From Burkholderia pyrrocinia (GTDB lineage Bacteria; Pseudomonadota; Gammaproteobacteria; Burkholderiales; Burkholderiaceae): 64,000 bases of DNA. Numbering within the stretch: position 1 is the first letter of the stretch; each line of letters opens with the position of its first letter. The position numbers were made by a program, and so were the translations under genes. The notes below the pieces were generated by a model. That model did no database searches, was not told the DNA's origin, and saw nothing but the letters and a program-made list of their open reading frames with translations. The DNA lies in contig NZ_CP094460.1 of the NCBI RefSeq assembly GCF_022809715.1, forward strand, positions 2,170,001 to 2,234,000, read 5' to 3'. Positions 1 to 8,967 of this stretch are shown here, in pieces.

Positions 1-144
1 CCGTGGGAAAAAGCGAGCCAGTTCATGGTGGTGACAGCGGTAGACGCAGTGGAAGCAGTAGACGGATGAATCGGGTAGCGCTAGTCTGCGGTCAGCATGA
101 AAATAAGAGAAGCTAATTCACCTAATGCGGATTAAGGAAATCTA

Positions 145-1038
145 ATGCTCGACTACGCCCTGCTCGATGCCCTCGCGGCCGTGATCCGGTACGGCTCGTT
201 CGAGCGCGCGGCCAAGGAGCTGAACGTCACGCCGTCGGCGGTGTCGCAGCGCGTGAAGCTGCTGGAGGAGCGTGTCGGCAGCGTGCTGGTCAAGCGCGGG
301 CAGCCGTGCGTCGCGACGACGTCGGGCGCGCTGCTGTGCCGGCATACCGAGCGCGTGCAACTGCTCGAGGCCGAACTGGGCGGCCGGATGCCGGCGCTGC
401 CGGGCCAGATCGCGGGCGCATGGCCGATGTTGCGCGTGGCCGTCAACGACGACAGCGTCGCGACGTGGTTCATCGACGCGGTGGGGCCGTTCTGCACGGA
501 GCGCGAAACGTTGCTCGACCTCGTGATCGACGACCAGGACTACACGGCCGCGCGCATCCGCGACGGCAGCGTGCAGGGCGCCGTGACCGCGCAGGCCGAG
601 CCGATCCAGGGATGCCGGTCGGAGCGGCTCGGGCGGATCCGCTATCGCGCGGTGTGCTCGCCGGCGTTTTACGAACGCTATTTCGGCGCGGGCATCACGC
701 GCGATGCGCTGCGTCGCGCGCCGTGCGTGATGTTCAATCCGAAGGACGGGCTGCAGGCGCGTTTCATCCGGCGCGTGACGCGCGCGGATCTCGATCCGCC
801 GCAGCACTGGATACCGCACGTCGCGGGCTATCTGCGCGCATGCGAAACGGGATTGGGATGGGGGATGTGCCCGGACCGGATGGTCGACCGCCAGCTGGCG
901 GCGGGCGAACTGGTCGACATGTCGCGCGGGCGCACCGTCGACATCGATCTTTACTGGCAGAGCTGGCGTCTGTCGATCGGCTGGCTCGACGATTTCAGCG
1001 CGGCGCTGAAGGCGCGCGCCGCGCTGTTTCTCGATTGA
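145..1038 (+). CDS. argP: LysR-family regulator, ArgP-like
   Basis: A 297-residue LysR-type transcription factor. The N-terminal winged helix-turn-helix (about residues 3-60) carries the family pattern, with AAKELNVTPSAVSQRVKLLE as the recognition region. An effector-binding domain follows. The overall sequence matches ArgP/IciA regulators, which sense lysine and arginine and activate the amino-acid exporter argO. The ATG at 145 follows an AAGGAAA ribosome site. ArgP genes are usually divergent from the exporter gene, which would then lie left of base 1; that part is inferred. Family is confident, exact orthology less so. Confidence 0.85.
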   Translation: MLDYALLDALAAVIRYGSFERAAKELNVTPSAVSQRVKLLEERVGSVLVKRGQPCVATTSGALLCRHTERVQLLEAELGGRMPALPGQIAGAWPMLRVAVNDDSVATWFIDAVGPFCTERETLLDLVIDDQDYTAARIRDGSVQGAVTAQAEPIQGCRSERLGRIRYRAVCSPAFYERYFGAGITRDALRRAPCVMFNPKDGLQARFIRRVTRADLDPPQHWIPHVAGYLRACETGLGWGMCPDRMVDRQLAAGELVDMSRGRTVDIDLYWQSWRLSIGWLDDFSAALKARAALFLD

Positions 1039-1086
1039 TCGGTAACGTCACACGGGCGGCGCGCGAGATGCGTGCACCGTGCGGGA

Positions 1087-1833
1087 TCAGACGTGATGCA
1101 GGCCGTCGAAGTCGATGATCTGTACGTGGCGGCCCTGCATTTCGATCAGGCCGCGCTTCTGGAATTTGGACAGCGTGCGGCTGACCGTTTCGAGCGTCAT
1201 GCCGAGATAGCTGCCGATGTCTTCGCGCGTCATCCGCAGGTTGAATTCCGACGGCGAGTAACCGCGCTTCAGGTAGCGCGACGATACGTCGAGCAGGAAC
1301 GCGGCGACACGTTCTTCGGCATTCAGCGAACCGAGCAGCATCGTCTGCGACGTTTCGCGCACGATCTGTTCGCTCATCAGCTTGTGCATGCGCAACTGCA
1401 TCGAGCCGGCTTCCGAGCACAGTGCCTTCAGCGCGCTGTACGGAATCACGCAGACGGAGCTGTCTTCGAGCGCGACCGCGGTGCGCGGATGCGTGTCGTC
1501 GCAGATGCCGTCGAGGCCGAGCGCTTCGCCCGCGAGATGCAGGCCCGTGACCTGTTCGCGGCCGTCGTGGCGCGTGGCGACGGTTTTCAGCGAACCCGAG
1601 CGTACCGCGTACAGGTTGTCGAATGCGTCGCCTTCGCGGAACAGCGCTTCGCCGCGCTTGACGGGGCGCGCCGCGCAGATGACCGACTCGAGGCGGCTGA
1701 GCGCTTCGGGCGCCAGGCCCTGCGGCATGCACAGGTGCCGCATCGCGCACGACGAGCAGTGCGCGGCCTGGCGAGGAGCCCAGCTGCCGGCATGAGGCGT
1801 GGCGGCGGTACGTGTGGCGACGGGCGTCAGCAT
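1087..1833 (-). CDS. fnr: FNR-type oxygen-sensing Crp/Fnr regulator
   Basis: A 248-residue Crp/Fnr-family regulator. The N-terminus carries C26, C29 and C35 in a Cx2Cx5C arrangement and there is a central C111. This is the four-cysteine set that binds the oxygen-labile 4Fe-4S cluster in FNR. A cyclic-nucleotide-binding-type beta-roll follows, then a dimerisation helix and a helix-turn-helix (EDIGSYLGMTLETVSRTLSK) with the E..SR contacts that read TTGAT half-sites. It should activate low-oxygen genes as a dimer. The universal stress protein gene lies just upstream on the same strand, 103 bases away, and co-regulation is plausible. Names in related species vary (fnr, anr, btr). Confidence 0.9.
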   Translation of the reverse strand: MLTPVATRTAATPHAGSWAPRQAAHCSSCAMRHLCMPQGLAPEALSRLESVICAARPVKRGEALFREGDAFDNLYAVRSGSLKTVATRHDGREQVTGLHLAGEALGLDGICDDTHPRTAVALEDSSVCVIPYSALKALCSEAGSMQLRMHKLMSEQIVRETSQTMLLGSLNAEERVAAFLLDVSSRYLKRGYSPSEFNLRMTREDIGSYLGMTLETVSRTLSKFQKRGLIEMQGRHVQIIDFDGLHHV

Positions 1834-1936
1834 GATCGTTTACTCCGGCGTTGAATCGACTGAATCATTGTCCCACCGCAAGTTGTCGCTGTCGGGTGAC
1901 AAAACGTCGCGACCGGCCGCGGATGCCGAACGCCGT

Positions 1937-2404
1937 TCATGCGGCTTGCTCGTCCGTGTTGGCGGCGGCCGGAATCAGCAGCACGGGCAGCGTCGCGTGC
2001 CGCACGCATTGTTCGGCGATGCTGCCGAGCACGAGACGGCGGAACCCGCGGCGGCCGTGCGTGCCGAGCACGAGCAGATCGGCGCCGAACGCCTTCGCGC
2101 CCTCGAGGATCAGCTGCGACACATCGTTGAGCGACGTCGCTTCGGCCAGCTTCGTATCGCCTTTCACGCCCGCTGCCTGCATCAGCTTCGTGAAATCCTT
2201 CGCGAGCTCGTTGCCTTGCGCGACGAGCTGATCGCGCAGCACGGACGGATCGTAGCCCGGCACGTTGTAGTAGATCGCGGCGTTCTCGACGACGTAGAAC
2301 GGTTGCAGCTCGGCGCCGTGCGCTTTCGCGAGCGCCAGCGCGGCATCGAACGCATGGCGGGACGTGTTGCTGCCGTCGACGGCAACCAGAATACGCTTGT
2401 ACAT
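1937..2404 (-). CDS. Universal stress protein, UspA family
   Basis: A 155-residue single-domain Usp protein starting MYKRILVAVDGS. The nucleotide-binding loop near the C-terminus (GTHGRRGF...LGS) matches the ATP-binding Usp motif G-2x-G-9x-G(S/T). It is cytosolic and probably dimeric; the family supports survival under stress or hypoxia. It is the first gene of a possible two-gene unit with the FNR-type regulator downstream, consistent with low-oxygen induction, although no convincing FNR box was found upstream. Confidence 0.9.
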   Translation of the reverse strand: MYKRILVAVDGSNTSRHAFDAALALAKAHGAELQPFYVVENAAIYYNVPGYDPSVLRDQLVAQGNELAKDFTKLMQAAGVKGDTKLAEATSLNDVSQLILEGAKAFGADLLVLGTHGRRGFRRLVLGSIAEQCVRHATLPVLLIPAAANTDEQAA

Positions 2405-3000
2405 AGTGTCTCCGAGTGGCGGGTTGAAACGAAGTCGGCCGGATGGCCGATCTGTCTGAGCAATGCTGCGAGGCAGGGTAAACCAACGGCGGGGACTTTG
2501 CAGTGCGGTGCCTGTGCTGCCGCGCTACAGCAGCGCCTCCGGCATCGCGGTGCACGGCCATGCACGCAATGCATGCCGCACTGCGCGACGCATTTCGCAT
2601 GGCTGCATCGCATCCGTCGTTCGCGTGGCCGCCGCGCGGCTCGCGATAGCGGTTTCGAGCGATGGTGGATGAGGACCGCACCGTCGCCGGGAACGAATGC
2701 GCAGGCATCGAAATCCCGCGTTGCACCGGCGCACGCATCGCGGCGCGCGCATGCCGCACCGACACGGTGCGAAATCACGCCAATGAACCGCGCGCATCGT
2801 CATTCAATCGCAACCGCGCCGTTTCGACATGACTTCGATCAATGGATGTGCGTCGGCGCGATTCGCGGCATGCATGAAACCGCCGATGCCGACGCGCGGA
2901 ATCGTTCGCTTGAGCACCTGTCGCGTGCGCCGATCCACCGGCATCGATCGTCGACCGATGCCGATCTGCAAACGAACGATCGATTCAAACGCCGCGCCGG
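2405..3000. other. Intergenic region, no gene seen
   Basis: About 600 bases between the universal stress gene and the next minus-strand gene. Open frames here are arginine- and cysteine-rich and look like GC-driven chance frames. It presumably contains the uspA promoter at its left end. I saw no perfect FNR box, no tRNA and no strong hairpin. Confidence 0.6.
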
Positions 3001-3411
3001 CTACCTCGGCACGGCCGTCAGCTCGATCACGCGTTCCGGCCGCCGTCCGTGGCCGGGCCAGTACGCGCTGCCGTACATCCGATGGACGGGGCCGAACTGC
3101 GCATCGTCCGCGGGCGACGGCGCGGCGAAGCCTTTCTCGATCACCACATAGCCCGCGCGCAGCGCGAACGCCGGATGGTTGCCGCCGGTGCGGCTGTCGA
3201 AGCCGGCGAGGCCGTCGCCGGCTTCGGGCATCGCATTGACGAGCGACGCGTTGCTGCCCGTGATCTGGTCGGGCGAGATCGGCCCGCCGCCGGCGAGAAG
3301 CCAGGCCTCGCGGTTCTTGCCGTCGGTGTCGACCGTGCTGTCGTGGGTGTCGTCGTTGTCGAGCTCGACGCTGTGCGGATGCAAATGACCTGCTTGACCG
3401 GATGATTCCAT
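3001..3411 (-). CDS. Conserved hypothetical protein (possibly DUF3005-like)
   Basis: A 136-residue soluble protein of unknown function. The frame stays open upstream to 3525, but the ATG at 3411 is preceded by a clear AGGAG ribosome site, so I start there (MESSGQAGHLHPHSV). It has an acidic N-terminal half with many Asp and Thr residues, and a C-terminal segment (FGPVHRMYGSAYWPGHGRRP). The text resembles small proteins annotated DUF3005 in Burkholderia; that is from memory, unchecked. No membrane segment or known catalytic motif is visible. Confidence 0.65.
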   Translation of the reverse strand: MESSGQAGHLHPHSVELDNDDTHDSTVDTDGKNREAWLLAGGGPISPDQITGSNASLVNAMPEAGDGLAGFDSRTGGNHPAFALRAGYVVIEKGFAAPSPADDAQFGPVHRMYGSAYWPGHGRRPERVIELTAVPR

Positions 3412-3688
3412 CACGGCTCTCCTGGCGGCGAAGCGCTTCGGATCGAAGCAAATCCCGTTCCGGGTTCGACGGGAAAAGGCGCGCGGGCGACCGCCGCGGT
3501 CGCGCGACGCGCACTGATTTGTCATGATTTATTTCAGCTAGAAGACGCGTTTTCTACAGAGTATGATTCTTTTCCTGCGAAGCGGCGACAGGGGATGCGA
3601 TCTCGCCGCCTCTGCCCGCGCCGGGGCGCCGCAGCACCCTTAAAGACGGGTAGTGAACAACAAACAAGGGACTAGAGGTGGCGGATTC

Positions 3689-3922
3689 ATGCAAGCGACT
3701 ACTGCCTTCACGCACCGCGGTTATCTGTTGAATTGCGCGCCCGCGCGCGCCAGTGACGGTTCGTTCAAGCCCTACGTCGTGATCTCCCGATCGAGCGACG
3801 GGGAGTTGGTTGCGAACCGTTTTTTCCCGACCGAGCTCCAGTTCAACGACGAAGGCGCCGCGATCGCGCACGCGCGCGACTGGGCCGTGCGCTGGATCGA
3901 CGCGAGCAGCATCGTGATCTGA
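3689..3922 (+). CDS. Small conserved hypothetical protein
   Basis: A 77-residue protein starting MQATTAFTHRGYLLNC. I chose the ATG at 3689 because a GAGGTGG ribosome site precedes it; the frame extends upstream to 3653 without extra support. It has alternating beta-strand-like hydrophobic segments (GYLLNCAP, KPYVVISRS), a predicted helix (EGAAIAHARDWAVRWIDA) and no signal peptide. It reads as a small stand-alone alpha/beta domain of unknown function and lies alone between oppositely oriented genes. Confidence 0.65.
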   Translation: MQATTAFTHRGYLLNCAPARASDGSFKPYVVISRSSDGELVANRFFPTELQFNDEGAAIAHARDWAVRWIDASSIVI

Positions 3923-4061
3923 CGCCATCGCGTTTCCGGCATCGTCGGCCGTTCGGCCGATCCCCGGTGTGCCGCTCCCGGACAAAAAAACGCGGTAATC
4001 TTGCGGAACCCGTCACTTTATTAGCGACCGTGCGACCGAGCGCGGCCGCCTGCATTTGCAT

Positions 4062-4982
4062 ATGTCGACATCACCCGTCCGTCAGTGGGGCCTCGAAGAA
4101 ATCGTCGCCGGCTTGCGCGAGTCGCGCGAAGAACTCCATCGCACGCGCCATCCGCGCGGCATCCGCGAACTGCCGTCCCGCGATGCGATCTGCAAGATTG
4201 TGACCGGTCTGCGCGCGTCGATGTTTCCGACGCATTACGGCGCGCCGGATCTCACCGACGAAAGCGTCGACTACTACGTCGGCCACACGCTCGAAAGCAC
4301 GCTGCGCGTGCTGTGCGAGCAGATTCGCCGCGCGCTGCCGTTCCTGCCCGAGCATGCGGACACGCCGTTCGCCGAACTCGACGAGCGCGCGTTCGAGATC
4401 GCGCGCGAGTTCGGCCGGCAGTTGCCGGCGGTCCGCGCGCTGCTCGTCAGCGACATCCAGGCCGCGTACGCGGGCGATCCGGCCGCGCAGCACATTACCG
4501 AGATCCTGCTGTGCTATCCGGGCGTGCTGGCGATGATGCACCACCGGCTCGCGCACGCGCTGCACCAGCTCGGCGTGCCGCTGCTCGCGCGCTTCATCAA
4601 TGAAATCGCCCACTCGGCCACCGGCATCGACATCCACCCCGGCGCGCAGATCGGCCCGAGCTTCTTCATCGACCATGGCACCGGTGTCGTGATCGGCGAG
4701 ACGGCGATCATCGGCGAGCGCGTGCGCCTGTACCAGGCCGTCACGCTCGGCGCGAAGAGCTTCCCTGCCGATGGCGAAGGTGCGCTGGTCAAGGGCAACG
4801 CACGGCACCCGATCGTCGAGGACGACGTGGTGATCTATGCGGGTGCGACGATTCTCGGCCGCGTGACGATCGGGCGCGGCTCGGTGATCGGCGGCAACGT
4901 GTGGCTCACGCACAGCGTGCCGCCCGGCACGAGCGTCGCACAGACCAGGGCCCGCGAAGGCGGCAGCGCCGAGAAGCCGTAA
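4062..4982 (+). CDS. epsC: Serine O-acetyltransferase, EpsC/CysE type
   Basis: A 306-residue serine acetyltransferase making O-acetylserine from serine and acetyl-CoA, the first step of cysteine synthesis. The N-terminal half is helical. The C-terminal third is a left-handed beta-helix of hexapeptide repeats (IHPGAQIGPSFFIDHGTGVVIGETAIIG). The DH pair in FFIDHGTG and the later GNARHPI histidine match the family active site. The ATG at 4062 is preferred over the in-frame TTG at 4056. It is the longer EpsC form common in betaproteobacteria, and it looks monocistronic. Confidence 0.92.
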   Translation: MSTSPVRQWGLEEIVAGLRESREELHRTRHPRGIRELPSRDAICKIVTGLRASMFPTHYGAPDLTDESVDYYVGHTLESTLRVLCEQIRRALPFLPEHADTPFAELDERAFEIAREFGRQLPAVRALLVSDIQAAYAGDPAAQHITEILLCYPGVLAMMHHRLAHALHQLGVPLLARFINEIAHSATGIDIHPGAQIGPSFFIDHGTGVVIGETAIIGERVRLYQAVTLGAKSFPADGEGALVKGNARHPIVEDDVVIYAGATILGRVTIGRGSVIGGNVWLTHSVPPGTSVAQTRAREGGSAEKP

Positions 4983-5018
4983 CGCGGCGCGCGGCCGCCG
5001 GCCGCCGCCGCGCGTGCG

Positions 5019-5822
5019 TCAGTGCTTGCCGGCGGGCGAGCGGTGCTTGTACAGCACGTCCTGGTCTACACGGATCAGGTTCTGCCCCGCATCCACCACG
5101 AAATCCACGCCGTTGTAGGCGTTGCCGGTCAGCAGCAGGATCGCGCTCGCGACGTCGTCGGGGCCTGCGATGCGCGCGAGCGGCGTCGATGCGCGGCTCG
5201 CGTGTTCGAAGTCGGCCTGCGTCTGGTCGTCGCTCGGCAGCATCAGCCCCGGGAACACCGCGTTCACGCGCAGCACGGGCGCGCATGACAGCGCGAGCAT
5301 CTGCGTGAGGTTGCCGAGCGCGGCCTTCGCGACCGTGTAGCTGAAATGGTCGCGGTGAAAGTTTTCCTTGATCTTCTGGTCGACCACATTCACGACGACG
5401 CCCTGCGTGCCGGCCGCGCGCGCCCGTTCGTAGAATGCGCGCGTGAGCAGGATCGGCGCGCGGCAGTTGACGGCCCATGCCTGGTCGAACGCCGCGAGAT
5501 CGAAGCTCGGGAAGTGGTCCTGCCAGAACACCGACGCGTTGTTGACGAGCACGTCGAGGCGCCCGAAGCGCGCATACACCTGGTCGATCAGCGCGGTGAT
5601 CTGCGCGGCATCCGACAGGTCGGCCTGCAGCGCGATCGAATCGTGCCCGCGCTCGGCGATCGCGCGTGCCGCCGCGCGTGCGGCATCGGCCGAACGATCG
5701 TAGTGAACCGCGGTGCGATAGCCGTGCGCGGCGAAATACTCGGCGAACGCGCGCCCGGCCCGGCGCGCGGCGCCGGTCACGAGCACGACGGGCGCGTGCG
5801 CCGTTTGCTTCGTCGACTCCAT
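5019..5822 (-). CDS. Short-chain dehydrogenase, pteridine reductase/FolM-like
   Basis: A 267-residue SDR oxidoreductase starting [11 protein letters not shown] at the ATG at 5822. The N-terminal nucleotide-binding motif VTGAARRAG is the pteridine-reductase variant of the SDR glycine motif. NNAS is present and the catalytic YxxxK is YTVAK. The start overlaps the stop of folE by one base (TAATG), so the two are translationally coupled. That context, plus the motif variant, supports a role reducing dihydro-pterins made downstream of FolE, as FolM does. The exact substrate is not readable from sequence. Confidence 0.8.
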   Translation of the reverse strand: MESTKQTAHAPVVLVTGAARRAGRAFAEYFAAHGYRTAVHYDRSADAARAAARAIAERGHDSIALQADLSDAAQITALIDQVYARFGRLDVLVNNASVFWQDHFPSFDLAAFDQAWAVNCRAPILLTRAFYERARAAGTQGVVVNVVDQKIKENFHRDHFSYTVAKAALGNLTQMLALSCAPVLRVNAVFPGLMLPSDDQTQADFEHASRASTPLARIAGPDDVASAILLLTGNAYNGVDFVVDAGQNLIRVDQDVLYKHRSPAGKH

Positions 5823-6451
5823 TACGTATTCGTCAGGTTGACTGAAGAAGGATTGGCGACGATCGACAGGAATTCGCGCCGCGTCGACGGATCGGTGCGG
5901 AACGAGCCGAGCATGCGCGACGTGACCATCTCGACGCCCGGCTTGTGCACGCCGCGCGTCGAGATGCACTGGTGCGCGGCTTCGAGGATCACGCCGACGC
6001 CCTTCGGCTGCAACACGTCGAACAGCGTATCGGCGATCTGCACGGTCATCTTTTCCTGGATCTGCAGGCGCTTCGCGAACGCGTCGACGAGGCGCGCGAG
6101 CTTCGAGATGCCGACCACGCGATGGTTCGGCAGATACGCGACGTGCGCGCGGCCGATGATCGGCACCATGTGGTGCTCGCAGTAGCTCTCGAAGCGGATG
6201 TCCTTCAGCACGATCATCTCGTCGTAGCCGTCGACTTCGCTGAACGTGCGCGCGAGGATGTCGCGCGGCTCCACCGCATAGCCGGCGAAGAACTGCTCGT
6301 ACGCGCGCACGACGCGCGCGGGCGTGTCGACCAGGCCTTCGCGTGCGGGATCGTCGCCGGCCCAGCGCAACAGCACGCGGACGGCGGCCTCTGCTTCTTC
6401 GCGGCTCGGCCGGGATGCGGCCTGCTCGGGCCGTGCGGATTTTTTACCCAT
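5822..6451 (-). CDS. folE: GTP cyclohydrolase I
   Basis: A 209-residue FolE1 enzyme, first step of folate and pterin synthesis (GTP to 7,8-dihydroneopterin triphosphate). The zinc and active-site segments are visible: [10 protein letters not shown] and the later [12 protein letters not shown] with the second zinc-binding cysteine. It also has the substrate-binding GISKLARLV. Length is normal, with a short variable N-terminal extension. It is first in a two-gene unit, its stop codon overlapping the start of the SDR gene. Confidence 0.95.
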   Translation of the reverse strand: MGKKSARPEQAASRPSREEAEAAVRVLLRWAGDDPAREGLVDTPARVVRAYEQFFAGYAVEPRDILARTFSEVDGYDEMIVLKDIRFESYCEHHMVPIIGRAHVAYLPNHRVVGISKLARLVDAFAKRLQIQEKMTVQIADTLFDVLQPKGVGVILEAAHQCISTRGVHKPGVEMVTSRMLGSFRTDPSTRREFLSIVANPSSVNLTNT

Positions 6452-6549
6452 GTAGTGGCTCCATCGAAGGCCGCCTGCGGCGGCCGATATCCGCCAATTG
6501 TTTCATGCTTTCGCGGGTCGTGCGTGCCAGCGCGAACAGGCCCTGGCGC

Positions 6550-7479
6550 TCACTTCGGCCATTCGTCCTGCTCGTCGTTGAACAGCGACGCGACGACGCC
6601 GCGCAGCCACGCGGTGCGCGGATCGTTGTGGTACTTGCGATGCCAGTGCTGCTTCAGGTCGAAGCGCGGCAGCGCGAGCGGCGGCTCGACGGGCACGATG
6701 AACGCATGCTCGGCTGCATACGCATAGCCGATTGCATGCGGCACCGTCGCGATCAGGTCGGTGCGGCTCAGGATGAACGGCAGGCTCATGAAGTGCGGCG
6801 TCTCGAGCACCGCGCGGCGCTGCATGCGCTGCTTCGCCAGGTATTTCTCGAGCACTTCCTGGCTGCGCCCTTCGGCGCGCACCACCGCGTGCCCGCACGC
6901 GAGGAACTGCTCGACCGTGAACGGCGGCGTCTGTTCGAGCGGATGGCCGCGGCGCATCAGGCACACGAACCGGTGCGTGAACAACCGTTGCTGGAAGAAG
7001 TTGTTGCCGTCCAGATCGGGGAAGTAGCCGACCGCGAGATCGATCGACCCGGCTTCGAGGCCGCGTCCGACTTCGTCGTGCGCGAGCGAGACCGAACGCA
7101 GGTTCGCGTGCGGCGCGCGCGTCGCGAACGCCTGCAGCAGCTTCGGCAGGAACACGATCTCGCCGACGTCCGACAGCGCGATCGAGAACGTATGCGTGCT
7201 CGCGGCCGGATCGAAGTCGTGCGGCGCGACGAGGCCGCGCTCGATCTGCGCGAGCGCGTCGCGTGCGGCCGGCAGCAGCGCGAGCGCGCGCGGCGTCGGC
7301 TCCATTCCGCGCGACGTGCGCACGAACAGCGGATCGCCGAAATACTCGCGCAGCCGGCCGAGCGCCGTGCTCACGCGCGGCTGGCTCACGCCGAGCAGGT
7401 CGCCGGCGCGGCTGACGTTGCGCGTGTCGTCGAGCGCGACGAGGTAGGGAATGAGGTTCAGATCGAGCGAATCCATCAT
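6550..7479 (-). CDS. LysR-family regulator divergent from pobA
   Basis: A 309-residue LysR-type regulator of the NodD/NahR-like branch, starting MMDSLDLNLIPYLVALDDTR. The helix-turn-helix segment is SRAGDLLGVSQPRVSTALGR. An effector-binding domain follows. It is divergently transcribed from pobA across a 113-base gap, the usual LysR arrangement, so it probably controls pobA in response to 4-hydroxybenzoate or a related aromatic. PobR in other bacteria may be of the IclR or AraC type, so I give no symbol. Confidence 0.85.
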   Translation of the reverse strand: MMDSLDLNLIPYLVALDDTRNVSRAGDLLGVSQPRVSTALGRLREYFGDPLFVRTSRGMEPTPRALALLPAARDALAQIERGLVAPHDFDPAASTHTFSIALSDVGEIVFLPKLLQAFATRAPHANLRSVSLAHDEVGRGLEAGSIDLAVGYFPDLDGNNFFQQRLFTHRFVCLMRRGHPLEQTPPFTVEQFLACGHAVVRAEGRSQEVLEKYLAKQRMQRRAVLETPHFMSLPFILSRTDLIATVPHAIGYAYAAEHAFIVPVEPPLALPRFDLKQHWHRKYHNDPRTAWLRGVVASLFNDEQDEWPK

Positions 7480-7592
7480 CGGGCCAATATCTTTAAAACG
7501 TATACAACATATCTCCTGAATCGCGTTGCCGCATAGTCGGGAAAGCGCTCAAATGTGTTCCATTACTCGAACCAATGTTCAGGAGACGAACA
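7480..7592. promoter_or_regulatory. pobA: Divergent promoter region, LysR gene / pobA
   Basis: A 113-base intergenic region between a LysR gene and pobA. It holds an AT-rich block at 7489-7514 around GTATAC, which is unusual in these GC-rich surroundings and fits a LysR binding site of the T-N11-A type. CAGGAGA at 7580-7586 is the pobA ribosome site and decides the start at 7593. Confidence 0.5.
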
Positions 7593-8825
7593 ATGCGCAC
7601 CCAAGTCGCGATCATCGGCGCCGGTCCGTCCGGCCTTCTGCTGTCCCATCTGCTGCGCCTGCAAGGCGTCGATTCCATCCTCGTCGAAGCGCGTTCGCGC
7701 GAATACTGCGAGAACCGCATCCGTGCCGGCGTGCTGGAGCAGGGCACGGTCGATACGCTGAACGAAGCCGGCCTCGGCGACCGGATGCGCCGCGAAGGGC
7801 TCGAGCATCACGGCATCGAGCTGCTGTTCTCCGGGCAGCGCCACCGCATCGACCTGTCCGAACTGACCGGCGGGCGCGCGATCACCGTCTACAGCCAGCA
7901 TGAAGTCGTGCGCGACCTGATCGCGGCCGGCGTCGAGCATGGCCACCAAATGCACTTCGAAGTCAGCGACGTCGCGCTGCACGACGTCGAAGGCGAACAC
8001 CCGTTCGTCACGTTCAAGCACGCGAACGGCCGCGCGGACCGCATCGACTGCGACTACATCGCCGGCTGCGACGGCTTCCACGGCATCGCGCGCCAGACGA
8101 TCCCGGCCGAGCGGCTGAACACGTTCGAGCGCGTCTACCCGTTCGCATGGCTCGGCATCCTCGCCGACGCGGCGCCGTCGCTCGACGAACTGGTGTACGC
8201 GCATCACGACAACGGCTTCGCGCTGTTCTCGATGCGCTCGCCGACCGTCACGCGCCTGTACCTGCAATGCAAGCCCGACGAAAACCTCGCCGAATGGTCC
8301 GACGCGCGGATCTGGGACGAACTGCACACGCGCTTCTCGAACGACACGGGCTGGACGCCGACCGAGGGCCGGATCACACAGAAGAGCGTGACGCCGATGC
8401 GCAGCTTCGTGTCGGAGACGATGCAGCACGGCCGGCTGTTCCTTGCCGGCGACGCCGCGCACATCGTGCCGCCGACCGGCGCGAAGGGGATGAACCTCGC
8501 GGTCGCCGACGTCCGCGCGCTGTCCCGTGCGCTCGGCGCACGCTACCGAACGGGCGATGCGACGCCGCTCGACACGTATACGGCGACCTGCCTCGAGCGC
8601 GTATGGCGTGCCGAGCACTTCTCGTACTTCATGACGAACATGCTGCATTCGTCGCCGGAGGATTCGCCGTTCGTCAATCGCCTGAAGTTTGCCGAGCTGA
8701 AATACGTGACGCGCTCGCGGGCCGCCGCGCAGTCGCTCGCCGAAAACTACGTCGGGCTGCCGTTCGATGATGCAGGGACCCCCGAGGCAACCCGCCTTGA
8801 CAACGCGCTGTGCACGACTCTATGA
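7593..8825 (+). CDS. pobA: 4-hydroxybenzoate 3-monooxygenase
   Basis: A 410-residue flavoprotein hydroxylating 4-hydroxybenzoate to protocatechuate with NADPH and oxygen. It shows the N-terminal FAD motif IIGAGPSGLL, the PobA signature RAGVLEQGTVD, the central DG motif (YIAGCDGFHG) and the FAD-ribityl motif GDAAHIVPPTGAKGMNLAVADV. It is about 15 residues longer than the Pseudomonas enzyme, mostly at the C-terminus. The ATG at 7593 is chosen over 7575 because of the CAGGAGA site six bases upstream. It feeds the pca genes that follow on the same strand. Confidence 0.95.
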   Translation: MRTQVAIIGAGPSGLLLSHLLRLQGVDSILVEARSREYCENRIRAGVLEQGTVDTLNEAGLGDRMRREGLEHHGIELLFSGQRHRIDLSELTGGRAITVYSQHEVVRDLIAAGVEHGHQMHFEVSDVALHDVEGEHPFVTFKHANGRADRIDCDYIAGCDGFHGIARQTIPAERLNTFERVYPFAWLGILADAAPSLDELVYAHHDNGFALFSMRSPTVTRLYLQCKPDENLAEWSDARIWDELHTRFSNDTGWTPTEGRITQKSVTPMRSFVSETMQHGRLFLAGDAAHIVPPTGAKGMNLAVADVRALSRALGARYRTGDATPLDTYTATCLERVWRAEHFSYFMTNMLHSSPEDSPFVNRLKFAELKYVTRSRAAAQSLAENYVGLPFDDAGTPEATRLDNALCTTL

Positions 8826-8835
8826 TCGGCCCATC

Positions 8836-8869
8836 GTTCGCTAATCGAATCTAGGTTCGATTAGCGAAC
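8836..8869. promoter_or_regulatory. Perfect palindrome upstream of pca operon, likely operator
   Basis: Two perfectly complementary 14-base arms, GTTCGCTAATCGAA at 8836-8849 and its reverse complement at 8856-8869, are separated by TCTAGG. The half-site resembles the GTTCGATAATCGCAC element bound by the IclR-family regulator PcaR in Pseudomonas (recalled). It lies 11 bases after pobA and 98 bases before pcaI. An operator is most likely; a pobA terminator is possible, but no T-run follows. Confidence 0.65.
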
Positions 8870-8967
8870 AAATGCCGGGGTCGAAATCGGCCCGGCGCGG
8901 CACGCGGCACGCGCGTGTCCCCTCGACAGGCCGCGCATCGTGCCGCGGGTTCGTATCAGGAAGAGAC

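Noticed and set aside
2405..3000. Several open frames on both strands in this GC-rich gap
   Set aside because: They are Arg/Cys/His-rich, lack ribosome sites and overlap each other, as expected for chance frames at high GC.
8872..8967. Longer N-terminus for pcaI from 8872
   Set aside because: The added 32 residues are not typical of PcaI and the ATG at 8968 has a good ribosome site.
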